Source: Protostelium mycophagum (Eukaryota > Evosea > Variosea > Protosteliida > Protosteliaceae). Taken from it: 53,901 nt of DNA. Under the pieces are notes generated by a model, which had not been told where the DNA came from, ran no database searches, and was given only the letters and a program-made list of their open reading frames with translations. How positions within the stretch are numbered: position 1 is the stretch's first letter; each line of letters starts with the position of its first letter. The position numbers and the translations under genes were made by a program. The stretch covers positions 2,719 through 56,619 of the forward strand of contig KV921131.1 in NCBI GenBank assembly GCA_002081555.1. The letters run 5' to 3'. This document shows positions 10,601 through 22,000 of this stretch, piece after piece.

Positions 10601-13600
10601 ATAGGTTTTCTTTGTTTGATATTTCTGAAAGCTTGTGCCACAGCTTGACAATTGATTGTCTGTGCGGCCGGCGATTTTTCCTTCTTATTTGGATTGGTAA
10701 TAATCTCGAAGAAACTGTTTTCTTCAATTTTTTCTGGAATAAATTTTTTGAATTGAATTTTTTCTGGAATAAATTTTTCTGGAATTTTTTGGAATGAACT
10801 TTTTTCTGGAATAAATTTTTTTGGAATAAATTTTTTACTGAAATAAATTTTTTCGAATGAATTTTTCTGGAATGAACTTTTTTGGAATAAATTTTTCTGG
10901 AATAAATTTTTTTTGGAATAAATTTTTCTGGAATAAATTTTTTTGGAATAAATTCTTCTGGAATAAATTTTTTTCTAGAATGAATGTTTTTTTTGGAATG
11001 AAAGAAGATTTTGGGATATTTGACAAAATGCTGGAAATTATCTTCGTTTAAACAATACCTTGTGATGCTGTCCTTTGGGAAAGGCCAACTGTTCTCAGAA
11101 CAATAACTCACAAATTCCTCTAAATTGATGGGTTTCCTGGGAACATTCGCTGCACTCGTGGCCAGTGTCATCTCTACAACGATGTAAACTACACCTTCTA
11201 CTATGATTCGAAAAGTAACGAATCCAAAGCGAAAAATTTAATTCTCGTTGTAGACATACCCGGAGAAGTCACATTGGATTGCGACCTCTTATGGGTTTGT
11301 TGTGGGCTTAAAATAGATCCCACTGCGGCGGGAAAAGCAGTTCTCGTCAAGAATTCAAACATGTCTTCGCTTGTCGGTTCGTCAATCGCCTCCACGACCT
11401 AACTCTCTTGAGGGATTGTTTTCATTGAAATGTGAATCGGTTTAATATAATGAAAATCGGTCTTAAAATAATGAAACGGTCTTAAAGAAATGAAACTGTC
11501 TCAAAGAAATGGAATTTGCACTGGCTTTCCCAGTATTTTTAGAGACAGCACAACAGTTACAGCCAATGTGGCGAGATATCATAATGAGATATCATATCGG
11601 GACATCACATCGAGATGTCATACTGAGATATCTTACCTTGAGGTCCACAGCCAGGTCCTCTTTGTTATTAGCTTGTTTGAATAGCTGTGACTGTCTCCTT
11701 ATGATCACACTGGGTTGATGGTCACTGAAATGACGAAGCTTTTGCCTTATGCTGTGGTGGTTAGTAAATTGTATTTGGTTAGTTGTAGACGAGCCACAAG
11801 ATCTGATGTTCTTTTTGCAATATATATTTTCAATGTGCAGATTCTGCTGGCTTTGTTTGCGATGTGGTGCATTTTCCCGCCACATTCGAAATTTGAAATT
11901 CAAATAGATTACTTTGGTCCGACGGTCAAGAGTGAGTGTCTCGTTTGCTTCAGCCATTGTGGATTATTTTCCAAATCTTCTAGAGTCTTATTTAACCATT
12001 CCAACAAATTATCCTCAATTGTAAAATCTGGATCGATCTCCAAGATCTTCTCCAGATCTGACACTTTTCAGCGAAATTTCAAAAATCTCGGATTTTTTTG
12101 ACGATCTACAACCTTGTAGTGCGGCAAAAATCTTGGAAACCTTCAGGTGCAACATTGCTCTTGCGTAGTAATATTTCTTCATGAAATTTTCGTCGCCGGA
12201 AGCGGCTTGTGTTCTGGCCTTCTCACTGCTCAGAAATAAAGATACCTGTATTTATTAGGTCATCTACAACTATGTTTACAACGATATTTACAAGGAATCT
12301 ATTTTGGACGTTTTGAGGCTGCCGAAATTTTTCATCATGTGAGAAAAATTATTTTTACAAATTAATTTCGATCTTTGCAGCTCAAACTACACCTTCATTC
12401 TTCGAATTTTCATTGAAATTTCACTGAAATTTCACCTCGGATATGATGGCTTCCAGGGTCTGTAGAGGTCTTAATGCCACTTCACTGTCGAAATAATAAA
12501 GGTGGAATCCTCTGATGGTTCTAATCGGTGCAGATGACGACTCCTTCAACAATGCTCGCAAGTTGAGACTACTTCCCCTTCCCTGAAATTTCTCAGAAAT
12601 TTCGAGAAAATTTCTTCGAAGGTCTCGAACTTTTTTTGTATTTATTTTGTCAAAAAAAAAATTTTTTTAATTTTTTTTGAAATCTATTTATTTATTTGAA
12701 AATTTTGGTGAAAATAAAATTAATAAAAAATTATACCTTTGATCTTTCTTGGAAAATGGCTGGCGCCAAAAAAACCTTCTCTTCGGGACAGAATTTTGAC
12801 ATCAAGAATTCTGGGACGTTATTTCCCGCCTTCAGAATATTTAGAGCGGCATCTAGCAGCGAATTTCTCGTCTTTTCAAACTGGATCCATGCCTGAAATT
12901 TCAGTGAATTTTCTTTCCAAATTTCCCGGAAATTTCTGGGAAAATACGCCAACTCTATTTCTTTACCCCAAAATGAATACAAATAAGATTAAAATATTTT
13001 TGATGATCTACAACCAGATGAAATCTTTTTTGACAGTCTACAATCCGATCTACAACGAACCTGTGTGTCCATAAAGGCCTCCAGAAATTTTTGCCTCTCT
13101 GTGCTCTGGCTAGCGATGTATTCGTGTTTCCGAAAGACCGCCGGTGTTCCCGGTTTTCGGGAAAATGTTTGGTCTGGTACAGGTGACAATGCATTGAAAC
13201 TGTCCCCCCTCCTGACCGGGAGACTTTCAGACCGAAGGCGTGTCAGCTGTCAGAAATGAGTATCGTGGTGAAAAATTTTTAATAACAGTCTACAACAGTC
13301 TATGTATACTTTCGACTTTTTTTGTGAAAATTACCGTGTTGAGTTCGAGTCCCTACAACGAGTCAGGACGAAATCTCCATGAAATTTCAAAAAAAATTAC
13401 GCCAAAAACGCAACAGAACCGACTTCAAATCCCAAAAATAAAACAACCCATCTACAACGAGCCAGACTCACCGGTGCCGTCCGTATTAACTTTGGGCTGA
13501 GTACGTCGGAGCTGTCAATTGAAGGGTTGCATAAAAAAAAGGATAAGTATCCCCCCAACATAGTTACAATGGTGTTGAAGAACGCGACCCGAATGGACCT

Positions 13601-16600
13601 TTGGTAAAATCCGTCCACTTTGAAGGGGTCCTCTTTCCTGACGTCTACAACGAGTCAGGAGAGGTCGTCTAAAAATAGATTGTCGGGTTGGGGATGGTGG
13701 GTTGTGGTATTTGGGTGCAGAAAAATCGCGATATCGGTGTGTCTTTACTGCAAGAAAGCTGCACTGCCGAGTATTTGTCGCGTGTCTATGCAATAGTATT
13801 AAGATATTGGTGTAATTTTATTGCAGCTGTGCTGCAATGTCTTTTGTGTTGTATTGCAGCAAGGCAATTTCGTGGTGTAATGTATTTATACTGCAGCAAA
13901 GCTGCAGTGTTGTTTTCTCTGTGATTATATAATATTGTTATATCGAAGTTTTACTGCAGCAAAGCTGCACTGATATTGGTGTATTTTTATTGCAGCTGTG
14001 CTGCAATGTATATTGGTGTATTTTTATTGCAGCTGTGCTGCAATGTCTTTTGTGTTGTAGTGCAGCAAAGCTGCAGTTTCGTGGTGTAATGTATTTATAC
14101 TGCAGCTTTGCTGCACTACAACAGTGTCTTGATGTGTTGGTTTTTGCATTGCGTTATGTATTTATACTCCAGCTTTGCCGCAGTGTCGTCTTGTTGTACT
14201 AATGCTGCACTGTTAGTGTTTGCATTTCAACATCTACAACAACATTATATTTGTAGTCAACCCACAAATCCAACTCGCCTCTACAACCTGCCAGAAAAAA
14301 TATAAAATAAAATACCCTCCAACTGCTCCACGTCCATGGAGAAAATCTCCGGGTGTACGAGGGGTCTTATCGTGTCGATCAAACTCTTTACTTCGGAATC
14401 TGGTAATGAGATGGGAGGGCCCTGGCTGCCCCAGCGGATGGCACCGGCGTCCAAGTCCATCACGTCGACCTTCACGGTAGTTAGCGTGATGTACACGGTA
14501 AGAAACCGTGATTCGGAATATTTGGATCTCCAGTCAAATGATACAACGTGAGAAAATTTGAATATTGAAAAATTTTTGGAAAAATAATGATGAAAATACG
14601 GTCTACAACGATGTAGATCATCACCTCCAGCATAAGGTCGAAAGATTTGGGCAGGAGATCTCTGTGAATTCCCATAATGAAAGGTGTTGGGGCTTGTATA
14701 TAGTCGACTAGCGTGGGCGGCAATACCGGCACGTACACGTGATACCACACAAAACTGTCAAGTGTCAAAATGACACGTCTACAACGAGACTTACGGGTGT
14801 ATCAAGGATAATATGGACTCGGCAGCCAGAGTGAGTAACGTGTACGAAGACGAGACGAATAATATCTGGAAATTTTAATTTTAATTTTTAATAAAATTTC
14901 ACGATAATGGGAAATTTCGGTGGAATTTCTTCAGGATTTCAAGAATGTTTTAACTTATCAAAATACACGGAATCATTATTTCTGTTTGTCTGCGAAAAAA
15001 TTTTCGCCCCGTTAATATACCGCGACTTTGCGGTAACGTTCTCTCGTTGCTAAGCAACAACTTGGAAAATATCTCATTAAAATTTAATTCGAAAAAATAA
15101 TACCTGTCTTTCGCATAGTACAGCCGTAAACAACTGGATCACTTGCTCCACGCTGAAACTCAAGAAGAGATATCTCATCGAAAACTATCGAGATGTCACG
15201 ATGACGACATATCGTTGTAGACGAGGTGTACTTACGTCGACCATCGGGAAATAATGGCTGGAGGGGATGTGTGGAATCCGTAAGTTTGAATCTTTTTTGT
15301 ACAAATGTCCGAAAGAAATTCCCCAAGCGAAATCGATTGGGTGCTGAAATTTTTAATTCAAAATAATTTATATTGGAATTTTTTTTAATTTTTACCGTTG
15401 CTTAGCAACGACATTCTCTTGTGATATCGCGATGCGATATCACCACATTATGAGGTTTTCAATTCAAAATTATCTTCTCATCCAGAAATTTTTGTCTTTG
15501 CTAAGCAACTACATTCTCTTGTGACGTCATGATATGACATCTCACCCTCGGAGCTGGCAGCTGCAGTAGGGTAGCCACCATTGGCTCAAATGTGTGATAT
15601 CCCATCTTTGTATATTGTTCCTCTCCCTCTCTAAAGATCCTGATAAGACATTCCTTCATCACGCTGAAGTACGGCCATCTTGACACTTTGAAATTTCAGT
15701 GAAATTTCATCAAGAACGCGTGTGAAATTTCGGTGAAATTCCATCGGAAGGATGTTTTGAAAATTCGGAGAAATTTGGCGGGAAAACGAACCTAGGCACA
15801 TGGCCATGGGGATATTTACAGTTACGTCCCAGAATCCTTCAAAGCCGGTGAACCCCTCCTCACCATCCCCGTCTATGTCCCCAATTGTCGATTTGGGTAT
15901 CTACAACCAGTCATTTTTCTTCAGAATATTCGTGGAAAATTTTTGAGTGGCTGGAGATTTGTTGTAGGTTTGCCTTTATGGTGTACTTTAGTTGTTTTAT
16001 TTTTTTGTGAAATTCAGATCGTTTTACACGATTGTAGACACAGTTGTAGATGGACGGTATTCAAATTTCGACTATTACCTTTATATCAATAATCTGATTG
16101 AATACAATCGCGTAAGAATTGAAATGCTGCCCCTCAATATTTGTCAACACAAACCCTCTGGTCTTCAAGTCTTGCCGTACGTAATGCAAGTGTTGTAGAC
16201 TTGAACGCGACCGCCCTGACTGGGGGGAGTCGGGGACCGGAGACCCCTCCACCTATGACCCGTGTGAGATATCACGATGTGACGTCGTCTTCCATGACAC
16301 GTCATGTCAGGTTGCCATGGCAACAAGAATTACACAGACATCTCACCACTACAGTTCCGTGACCGTCCAAACCATTCGGAAAACAAAACTAAGTATATCA
16401 ATAAAACATTTATAATTCTCATTCAAATATAAATATATTTTTAGGATTTATATCGTCCGAAAATGGCAGTAAAATCGCAATAATTCGAAAATTTTTAAAT
16501 TTTTAAAAATTTACGTGAATACCAACAATACAAAAATCGTGAAAAAATACTGATTATAATAATGAGGATTTTTACCTGTGGCAATACGGCCAGAATGGAA

Positions 16601-18390
16601 TTCTTCTTATCATCTGCGGGAACTACGTGTTGTAGTTCGATCTTCTGTGCTATATAATTTTCAGCGAAATTTCGCGGAACTCTTCCGCGAATTTTTTGGC
16701 GGGAATTTTCGTTTCTTTGAATTTCTCGAAATCTCACAACGAAAATTTCGAGAAGCGTCTTTTGCACAACCATGTGCAGATGTGTCTAAAAATAGATGCA
16801 GTGAGGATGTACATACGTGGCACAGAGAAGTGGAAGGGGTGTCCGGATGCCAACCCGTTGGTCCCAAACTCTGATTTACGTAAAGTGTTCCTCACGATCT
16901 CTTCTAGTGAAGTCGAACTCACACCCACAATGGCGAATCTAAAATAATTCATTCATAAAAAGAAAAAATTATTATGATATGAATTTTTGAAGAAAAAATT
17001 GATCTGTTAATGTGCACATTAGACTGTAAATTCAAGCGAAAAAATATTCAAGAAAATTTAATCGAAAAAAATTTCTGCAAATTTTATTATTTTTGTTGAG
17101 TGCAGAAAAAATAATCCCAAAAATACTAGAATTGTGAAAAATCTAAATGAAAAATCGTACCTGTGGAATGCACCGGCAGAGTACTCGTCAGGAGGAGGAG
17201 GTAAATTCAGTGTCGTCTGTTTTCTAACTAATTGTGACAGTCCAGATCTATCTCAATAAATCTCCGCGAAATTCCAACGATATTTCAAGTTACGTATTGA
17301 AAAGAGAATCCCCGGTATTTCAATTAAAATGTGACGCTGTTCAAGAAATAATTCGAATAAAAATAAACAAATAAAATTATCAATTTGACAAAAACATTTT
17401 CGTCTTTACAAATGCCACATCTCCCCCCAAAAAAATACGATTATTTCTCATAAAAAAATCCAAAAATTCTGAGATATTTCCGACCTCGTAAGAGCCTCCC
17501 TGAATTTCCCTCCCATTGATGGGGTGTCGGGGGCCCCCGACGAGGGTGATGACGGTACCGGGGAACATTGTACAGTAGGCGAAAAGGATAGGGGGTTGGG
17601 ACTGTCAGAACCCGCCTTTCTTCTCGGCGGTGGTGTGAAGGGAAAGGAGCTTGTCGACGGCATTTTTTTGGGTGTCGACACCTGAATTTTTTATTTCGAA
17701 ATTTATCGTGAAATTTTTTCTGCTTTTTTTGAAATTGAAATGAGTTGAATTTTTTTAAGGTCTGAGAGGAGTTTTTGTTCCTAAAATTAGACTTACGGGT
17801 GTAGAGGTGGGTGTGGATGTGGGTGTTGGGGGTGACTGTACAGGGGTGGTGTATGAATCTACAACGATGCTTCTATCTTCCATCTCTCGCGGTTCTTCTT
17901 CTGAATAATTTTGTCTGTGTGTGTTCTGGCTTTTGTAATCATATGAATCACGGACATTCCAAACGTCCTTAATCGGCACGGTAGATTCTTTGTCTTGGCT
18001 GATCCGGCGGTTAAGACCCTCAGTATAGTTACCACGAATTTTAACAAGGGGAGGTGTTTCTGGCTGTATTGGAGGTCAGAATTGGTTTAGATAATCATTG
18101 GATCATCATAACGATAGACGACAGCTCACCCTAGTTTTAAGAGGATGATCCGAATCGGAGCCTTCAAATTGGGGCGAGATTTTTGGATCTATCATCGAAT
18201 TGTGGGCGGAATCATGATGGACCACACTGGCATGATGAGACGAGAATTTCTTGTTTTTAGCGTCGAGATGTACGGCCGATCCGAAAATCTCTGGTATCTT
18301 GATACGTTTCGGGACGTCAATCTGAGGTGAGAGTAGAGCCTCTACAGATATTTGGGCGACGCCGGCTGTGTTATCAATGGTGCTGTTCAT
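7697..18390 (-). CDS. DENN domain - GRAM/PH-like - DUF547 protein
   Basis: A very intron-rich gene. The start MNSTIDNTAGVAQ (18390) is followed by a low-complexity Pro/Ser/Thr region (17980-17500). A tripartite DENN domain follows: uDENN with FVLTNIEGQHFNSY (about 16100-16150); cDENN with WPYFSVMKECL (15650), LQLPAPRV (15550), YVPVLPPTLVDYIQAPTPF (14680-14750) and VDVMDLDAGAI (14440-14475); dDENN with IRVAFFNTIVTMLGGYLSFF (13540-13600) and ERQKFLEAFMDTQ (13075-13115). A GRAM/PH-like strand set (ENEVILMIA, GQLFLTNTRLIYL) lies at 10265-10380. The C-terminus is DUF547: AFFINIYNALVIHAYLLVG (8590-8650), HGILRGNNPNPW (8390-8425), SPSLRIVRPEDLDQ (8090-8130), and a final strand with QYDWTPTPKPFRQFL. 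DENN domains are exchange factors for Rab GTPases; DUF547 has no settled function but is often C-terminal. The exon joins around 11.2-11.7 kb keep phase through the linker, so I read one protein. Two adjacent genes remain possible. Confidence 0.75.
10729..11005. repeat. AT-rich minisatellite in a DENN-gene intron
   Basis: Roughly fifteen imperfect copies of a 15-17 base unit (core TTTTTCTGGAATAAAT) follow one another. The minus strand happens to stay open as FIPEK/FIPKK/LFQKN-like repeats. A donor (ACAAGGTATTG, near 11060) before the array and conserved coding either side place the array in an intron. Confidence 0.8.
13690..14230. repeat. Array of CTGCAGC...GCTGCAG hairpins in a DENN-gene intron
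   Basis: About ten short inverted repeats of the form CTGCAGCAAAGCTGCA or TTGCAGCTGTGCTGCAA occur, with 3-4 base loops. Longer shared flanks such as CGTGGTGTAATGTATTTATA appear at 13872 and 14082. The array lies between cDENN- and dDENN-coding exons and has no coding signal. Confidence 0.85.
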
Positions 18391-18688
18391 GTTGGCGTAA
18401 TTTTGGAGATCTCCACGAATCGAACATCGGCACAACAACGACTCGTTGTATGATGTGAATGTCTTAAATTTAAATAAGCTTCAACAATGACAACGAAAGC
18501 TATCGATTTTATGGGGCATTTGAGCCTGAAGAGAACACAGCTACAAGATCGACAGGTAATATTTGCAGAGGAAGAGCTCATCTCCTGCTTCTGTTTTTCG
18601 TTGTAGACACATTGTTATTGTCAAATACAACCCTGGAATCTTGTAAAAAACGGGCTTCAAATTTGTCATCATCCTGACATCCTCTAAA
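18391..18688. promoter_or_regulatory. Divergent intergenic region (DENN gene / small + gene)
   Basis: A 298-base gap lies between the divergent starts at 18390 (-) and 18689 (+), so both promoters should be inside it. It contains a GTTGTAGA word at 18600. A short minus-strand frame with a CRSCSCVLF stretch could be 5' leader or an unrecognised first exon. Confidence 0.45.
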
Positions 18689-19001
18689 ATGTCAGCAAAA
18701 GACAGCCCTAAGTGAGTGAATCCTTATATTCCTCCTATTCAATATGATCAGGTGGACGGATGCTTTCGACCATCATTCTGACGAAGAGCCCGAAGACTCG
18801 GCTCGATATGAGGATATTATCCTGCCAGAGAATTGGCACCTCCGTTATGGAGGTCGCAGTGCTATATCTATGAAACAAGAGGTCCACCATCTCCAGAAAG
18901 AGATTCCCGTGGCTCCATATCTGAGAGACAAAGCGGAAGTGACCTACATTCCACCTGCTAAAGTGCAGGTTTCCACAGGTAACTACTCTTTCTACAAATA
19001 G
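18689..19001 (+). CDS. Small hypothetical protein (about 90 aa)
   Basis: Two exons join in phase: 18689-18711 (MSAKDSPK) and 18752-19001, with a 40-nt GTGAGTG..CAG intron. The protein is acidic at the N-terminus (HHSDEEPEDSARYEDI), contains NWHLRYGGRSAISM, and ends GNYSFYK. It has no signal peptide or membrane helix and I do not recognise a family. A few dozen bases separate it from the beta-mannosidase start, so it could in principle be a 5' exon of that gene. Its own stop codon and the lack of GH2-like sequence argue against this. Confidence 0.5.
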
Positions 19002-19082
19002 CAGCTATATAGAGACACTAAATGAAAATACAAAGTCTGGGAAGAATCATCTTTTCATTCTCCATCATCTTTTGATTTATCG

Positions 19083-22000
19083 ATGAAAATCTCATCCTCT
19101 AAACATATGAATGACGTCTGCTCAGATGGAAATTCCCAAGAGATTCCACTGGAAGATCTCGATATTCCCGCCAGTGTACCGGGTTATGTACAATGTGACT
19201 TGTTGGAGAAAAACATATTGAACAAGGGTCCATTCCACCAAGGTTTGTTCATTGCAATTTTGTCTGATAAACATTTATTTCAACTCTTCTTCGAAAAATA
19301 AAATGTGAAATAAAATATTCTGAGGAATAAAATTTTAAAAAAACTATTTTCCATTTCAAAGAATTTTCTATGCATGGATTCGGTGGGTTAGATTCCACGA
19401 TGAAATTCTCGGTAATTAACGTGTTCATTACCGTGAACTCCAGAATCTGACCCATAATTATTTGTATTTGACATCACTTAGGAGAAAACGAACTCGAATA
19501 CAGATGGGTGGCTCATTGTAATTGGACGTACACCGGCACAATTAATCTGTCCACCCCCCAGAAAAGTCGAAAGAATGTTCTCTTGGAACTGGATGGTGTG
19601 GATACCATCGGTGAGACTTTGAGATTTCGTCGAAATTTCGGTTGACATGAGGCAGCTGACGTGATAATCAACGGGAAATTGGCGGGAAAAACGGAAAATA
19701 TGTTTAGAAAATACACCTTTGACATAAGGAATCTGCTTGTAGACGGCCAAAATACCATCACAGGTCTGATAAATTTCCAAGAAAATTCCTGCATCTTACG
19801 TAACGACAGTGAATCTACAATCACCCTTGGATTACATCGAAGAACAAAGGAAAAGGCACGATTATAACTTTCCATTATGGGAATATCCGAACGCCGAGCT
19901 TGACAGGCCACTCATCAGAAAGGTCGGATGCCATTTCGGTACGTTTACATCGTTGTAGATCACGAAATAATCGAACACCAGGGTGGGACTGGGGACCCTG
20001 TTTCATTCCAATGGGAATTCACAAGGAAATACGGGTCGTGGCGTATGATCACATACGCATCCAGCACATCAATGTACAACAACACCATTTCGAGAATGAC
20101 ATCAGGTGATGGCCGATTACATGGTTCTGCGAAGATCAAATTTATTTGGCGGTAAAGCCGGCTTTTCTTCTTCCTTTTTGGAGGGTTTTGGGTTTTGGTT
20201 TTTAGGACGAAGAGTTATGTTTCTGGTTTTTTGTGATGTGATTTACGAAAGACTTAAAAAATAATTTCCCTGTCTTTATATATTTTTTACATTAACGGAA
20301 AGATGTGTTCTTGGTCTGATTTCAATGGAGTGATGTTGCCATGACAATTCATATCATGATGACATGACGCAACATCACTGATGAGTTGTAGTTTGGACGT
20401 AAAGCTGGTTGTAGATGAGAGGGACGCTCATTACGATTTTGATGACGTCATCGTTTTCTCCAAAATAGAAGAATTAGACAAGCCTGTCATGGTTCATCAG
20501 GTAGATCTCCGTGAAATTTCCCCGAAATTTCGATATGATACGTAATCTGATAGGATGACAATTTCCAGAATAATTCACACGCCAAGTTAGAAAAGAATAG
20601 AGACAAATTTTCCCTGAAAATTCCAAGAGCAACCCTCCCCAAAACGTAACTCCTCGTTGTAGACGGCTGAATTTTCTGACGGACCTTAGTTCGGTCAAAC
20701 TGTGGTGGCCGAATAACTATGGTGACCAGAATCTCTACACGTTGAAGATTACAATCCAGAAGAAAAACGGAGCGACCATCTACAACGGTCAGACCACTGA
20801 CGGACCTTAGTTCGGTCAAACTGTGGTGGCCGAATAACTATGGTGACCAGAATCTCTACACGTTGAAGATTACAATTCAGAAGAAAAACGGAGCGACCAT
20901 CTACAACGGTCAGACCACCCTCGGATTCAGAAACATCGAGGTGAATTCTTTTTAAACTTTTTTAAAAATTAAATTTTTTTTGACATTATTTATTTAATTT
21001 TTGAAAACTAAATTTTTTGAAAATTGATAGACTTTCAAAAAATTATGCAAGTTAAAAGATTTTAATTTTAATTTTCTCAAATTCTATAGCTTGTGAGAGA
21101 GAAAGACGATACGAATAACTCGATCTCTGAAGTCTTCAAAAATAATCCACTTCTTCAAAACGCCAAGAAGACTGGAGAGTCCTTTTATTTCAAAGGTAGC
21201 TCAATCTACAATCACATCTACAACCTCATCTACAACTCGAGTTTTTCAAATAACTCGATCTCTGAAGTCTTCAAAAATAATCCACTTCTTCAAAACGCCA
21301 AGAAGACTGGAGAGTCCTTTTATTTCAAAGGTAGCTCAATCTACAATCACATCTACAACCTCATCTACAACTCGAGTTTTTCACTTTGGAAAATTGTTCA
21401 GAATTATTTTTTGGAGTTTTCTGAGAATTTTCAGTAAATGGTTTGCCCATCTTTTCTAAGGGTGCAAACTGGATACCTTGTGACTCATTTTTGGCGGGAA
21501 AAGAAAACCTCAGGATTTTAGACCATCTACAATCCTGTAAATTGGCAAACATGAACACAGTCAGGATATGGGGTGGCGGCGCATACGAATGCGACTATTT
21601 TTACGAGACATGTGACAGGTTAGGATTGATGATCTGGCATGATCTCATGTTTGCGTGCGCATTATACGTAAGTGGAAATTTCATAGAAATTCAGAGAAAA
21701 ATGATTTCTGAATTTCTGAAGCCCACGGACGAAAAATTCCTGGAAAATGCGAGAGAAGAGGTAAAAAATAATTTATTTCCGGGAATTTTTTTCAAATGTT
21801 TGAATTTCTGATTCACAGATATTTTGCGGTAGTTACCGATGTTCTTCACGTTAAGAATCGGTGATGCAAAACATGAGGCAAATTTATAATGAAATATTCA
21901 AGAGAATCCAAAACTTCTTTTTGTCTGGCTGCACCTCCCCAATCGAATCCACCAAGAAATTTCGTGACAGATATGTCACGGATTACCACGATCTGTACAT

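Noticed and set aside
10539-11171. 210-codon minus-strand frame with FIPEK-like repeats as a protein
   Set aside because: Only its first ~40 codons are conserved coding; the repeat part begins after a good donor and is an intronic minisatellite.
13335-13362. tRNA B-box-like GAGTTCGAGTCCC
   Set aside because: No matching A box or acceptor-stem pairing within tRNA distance; it lies in a DENN intron.
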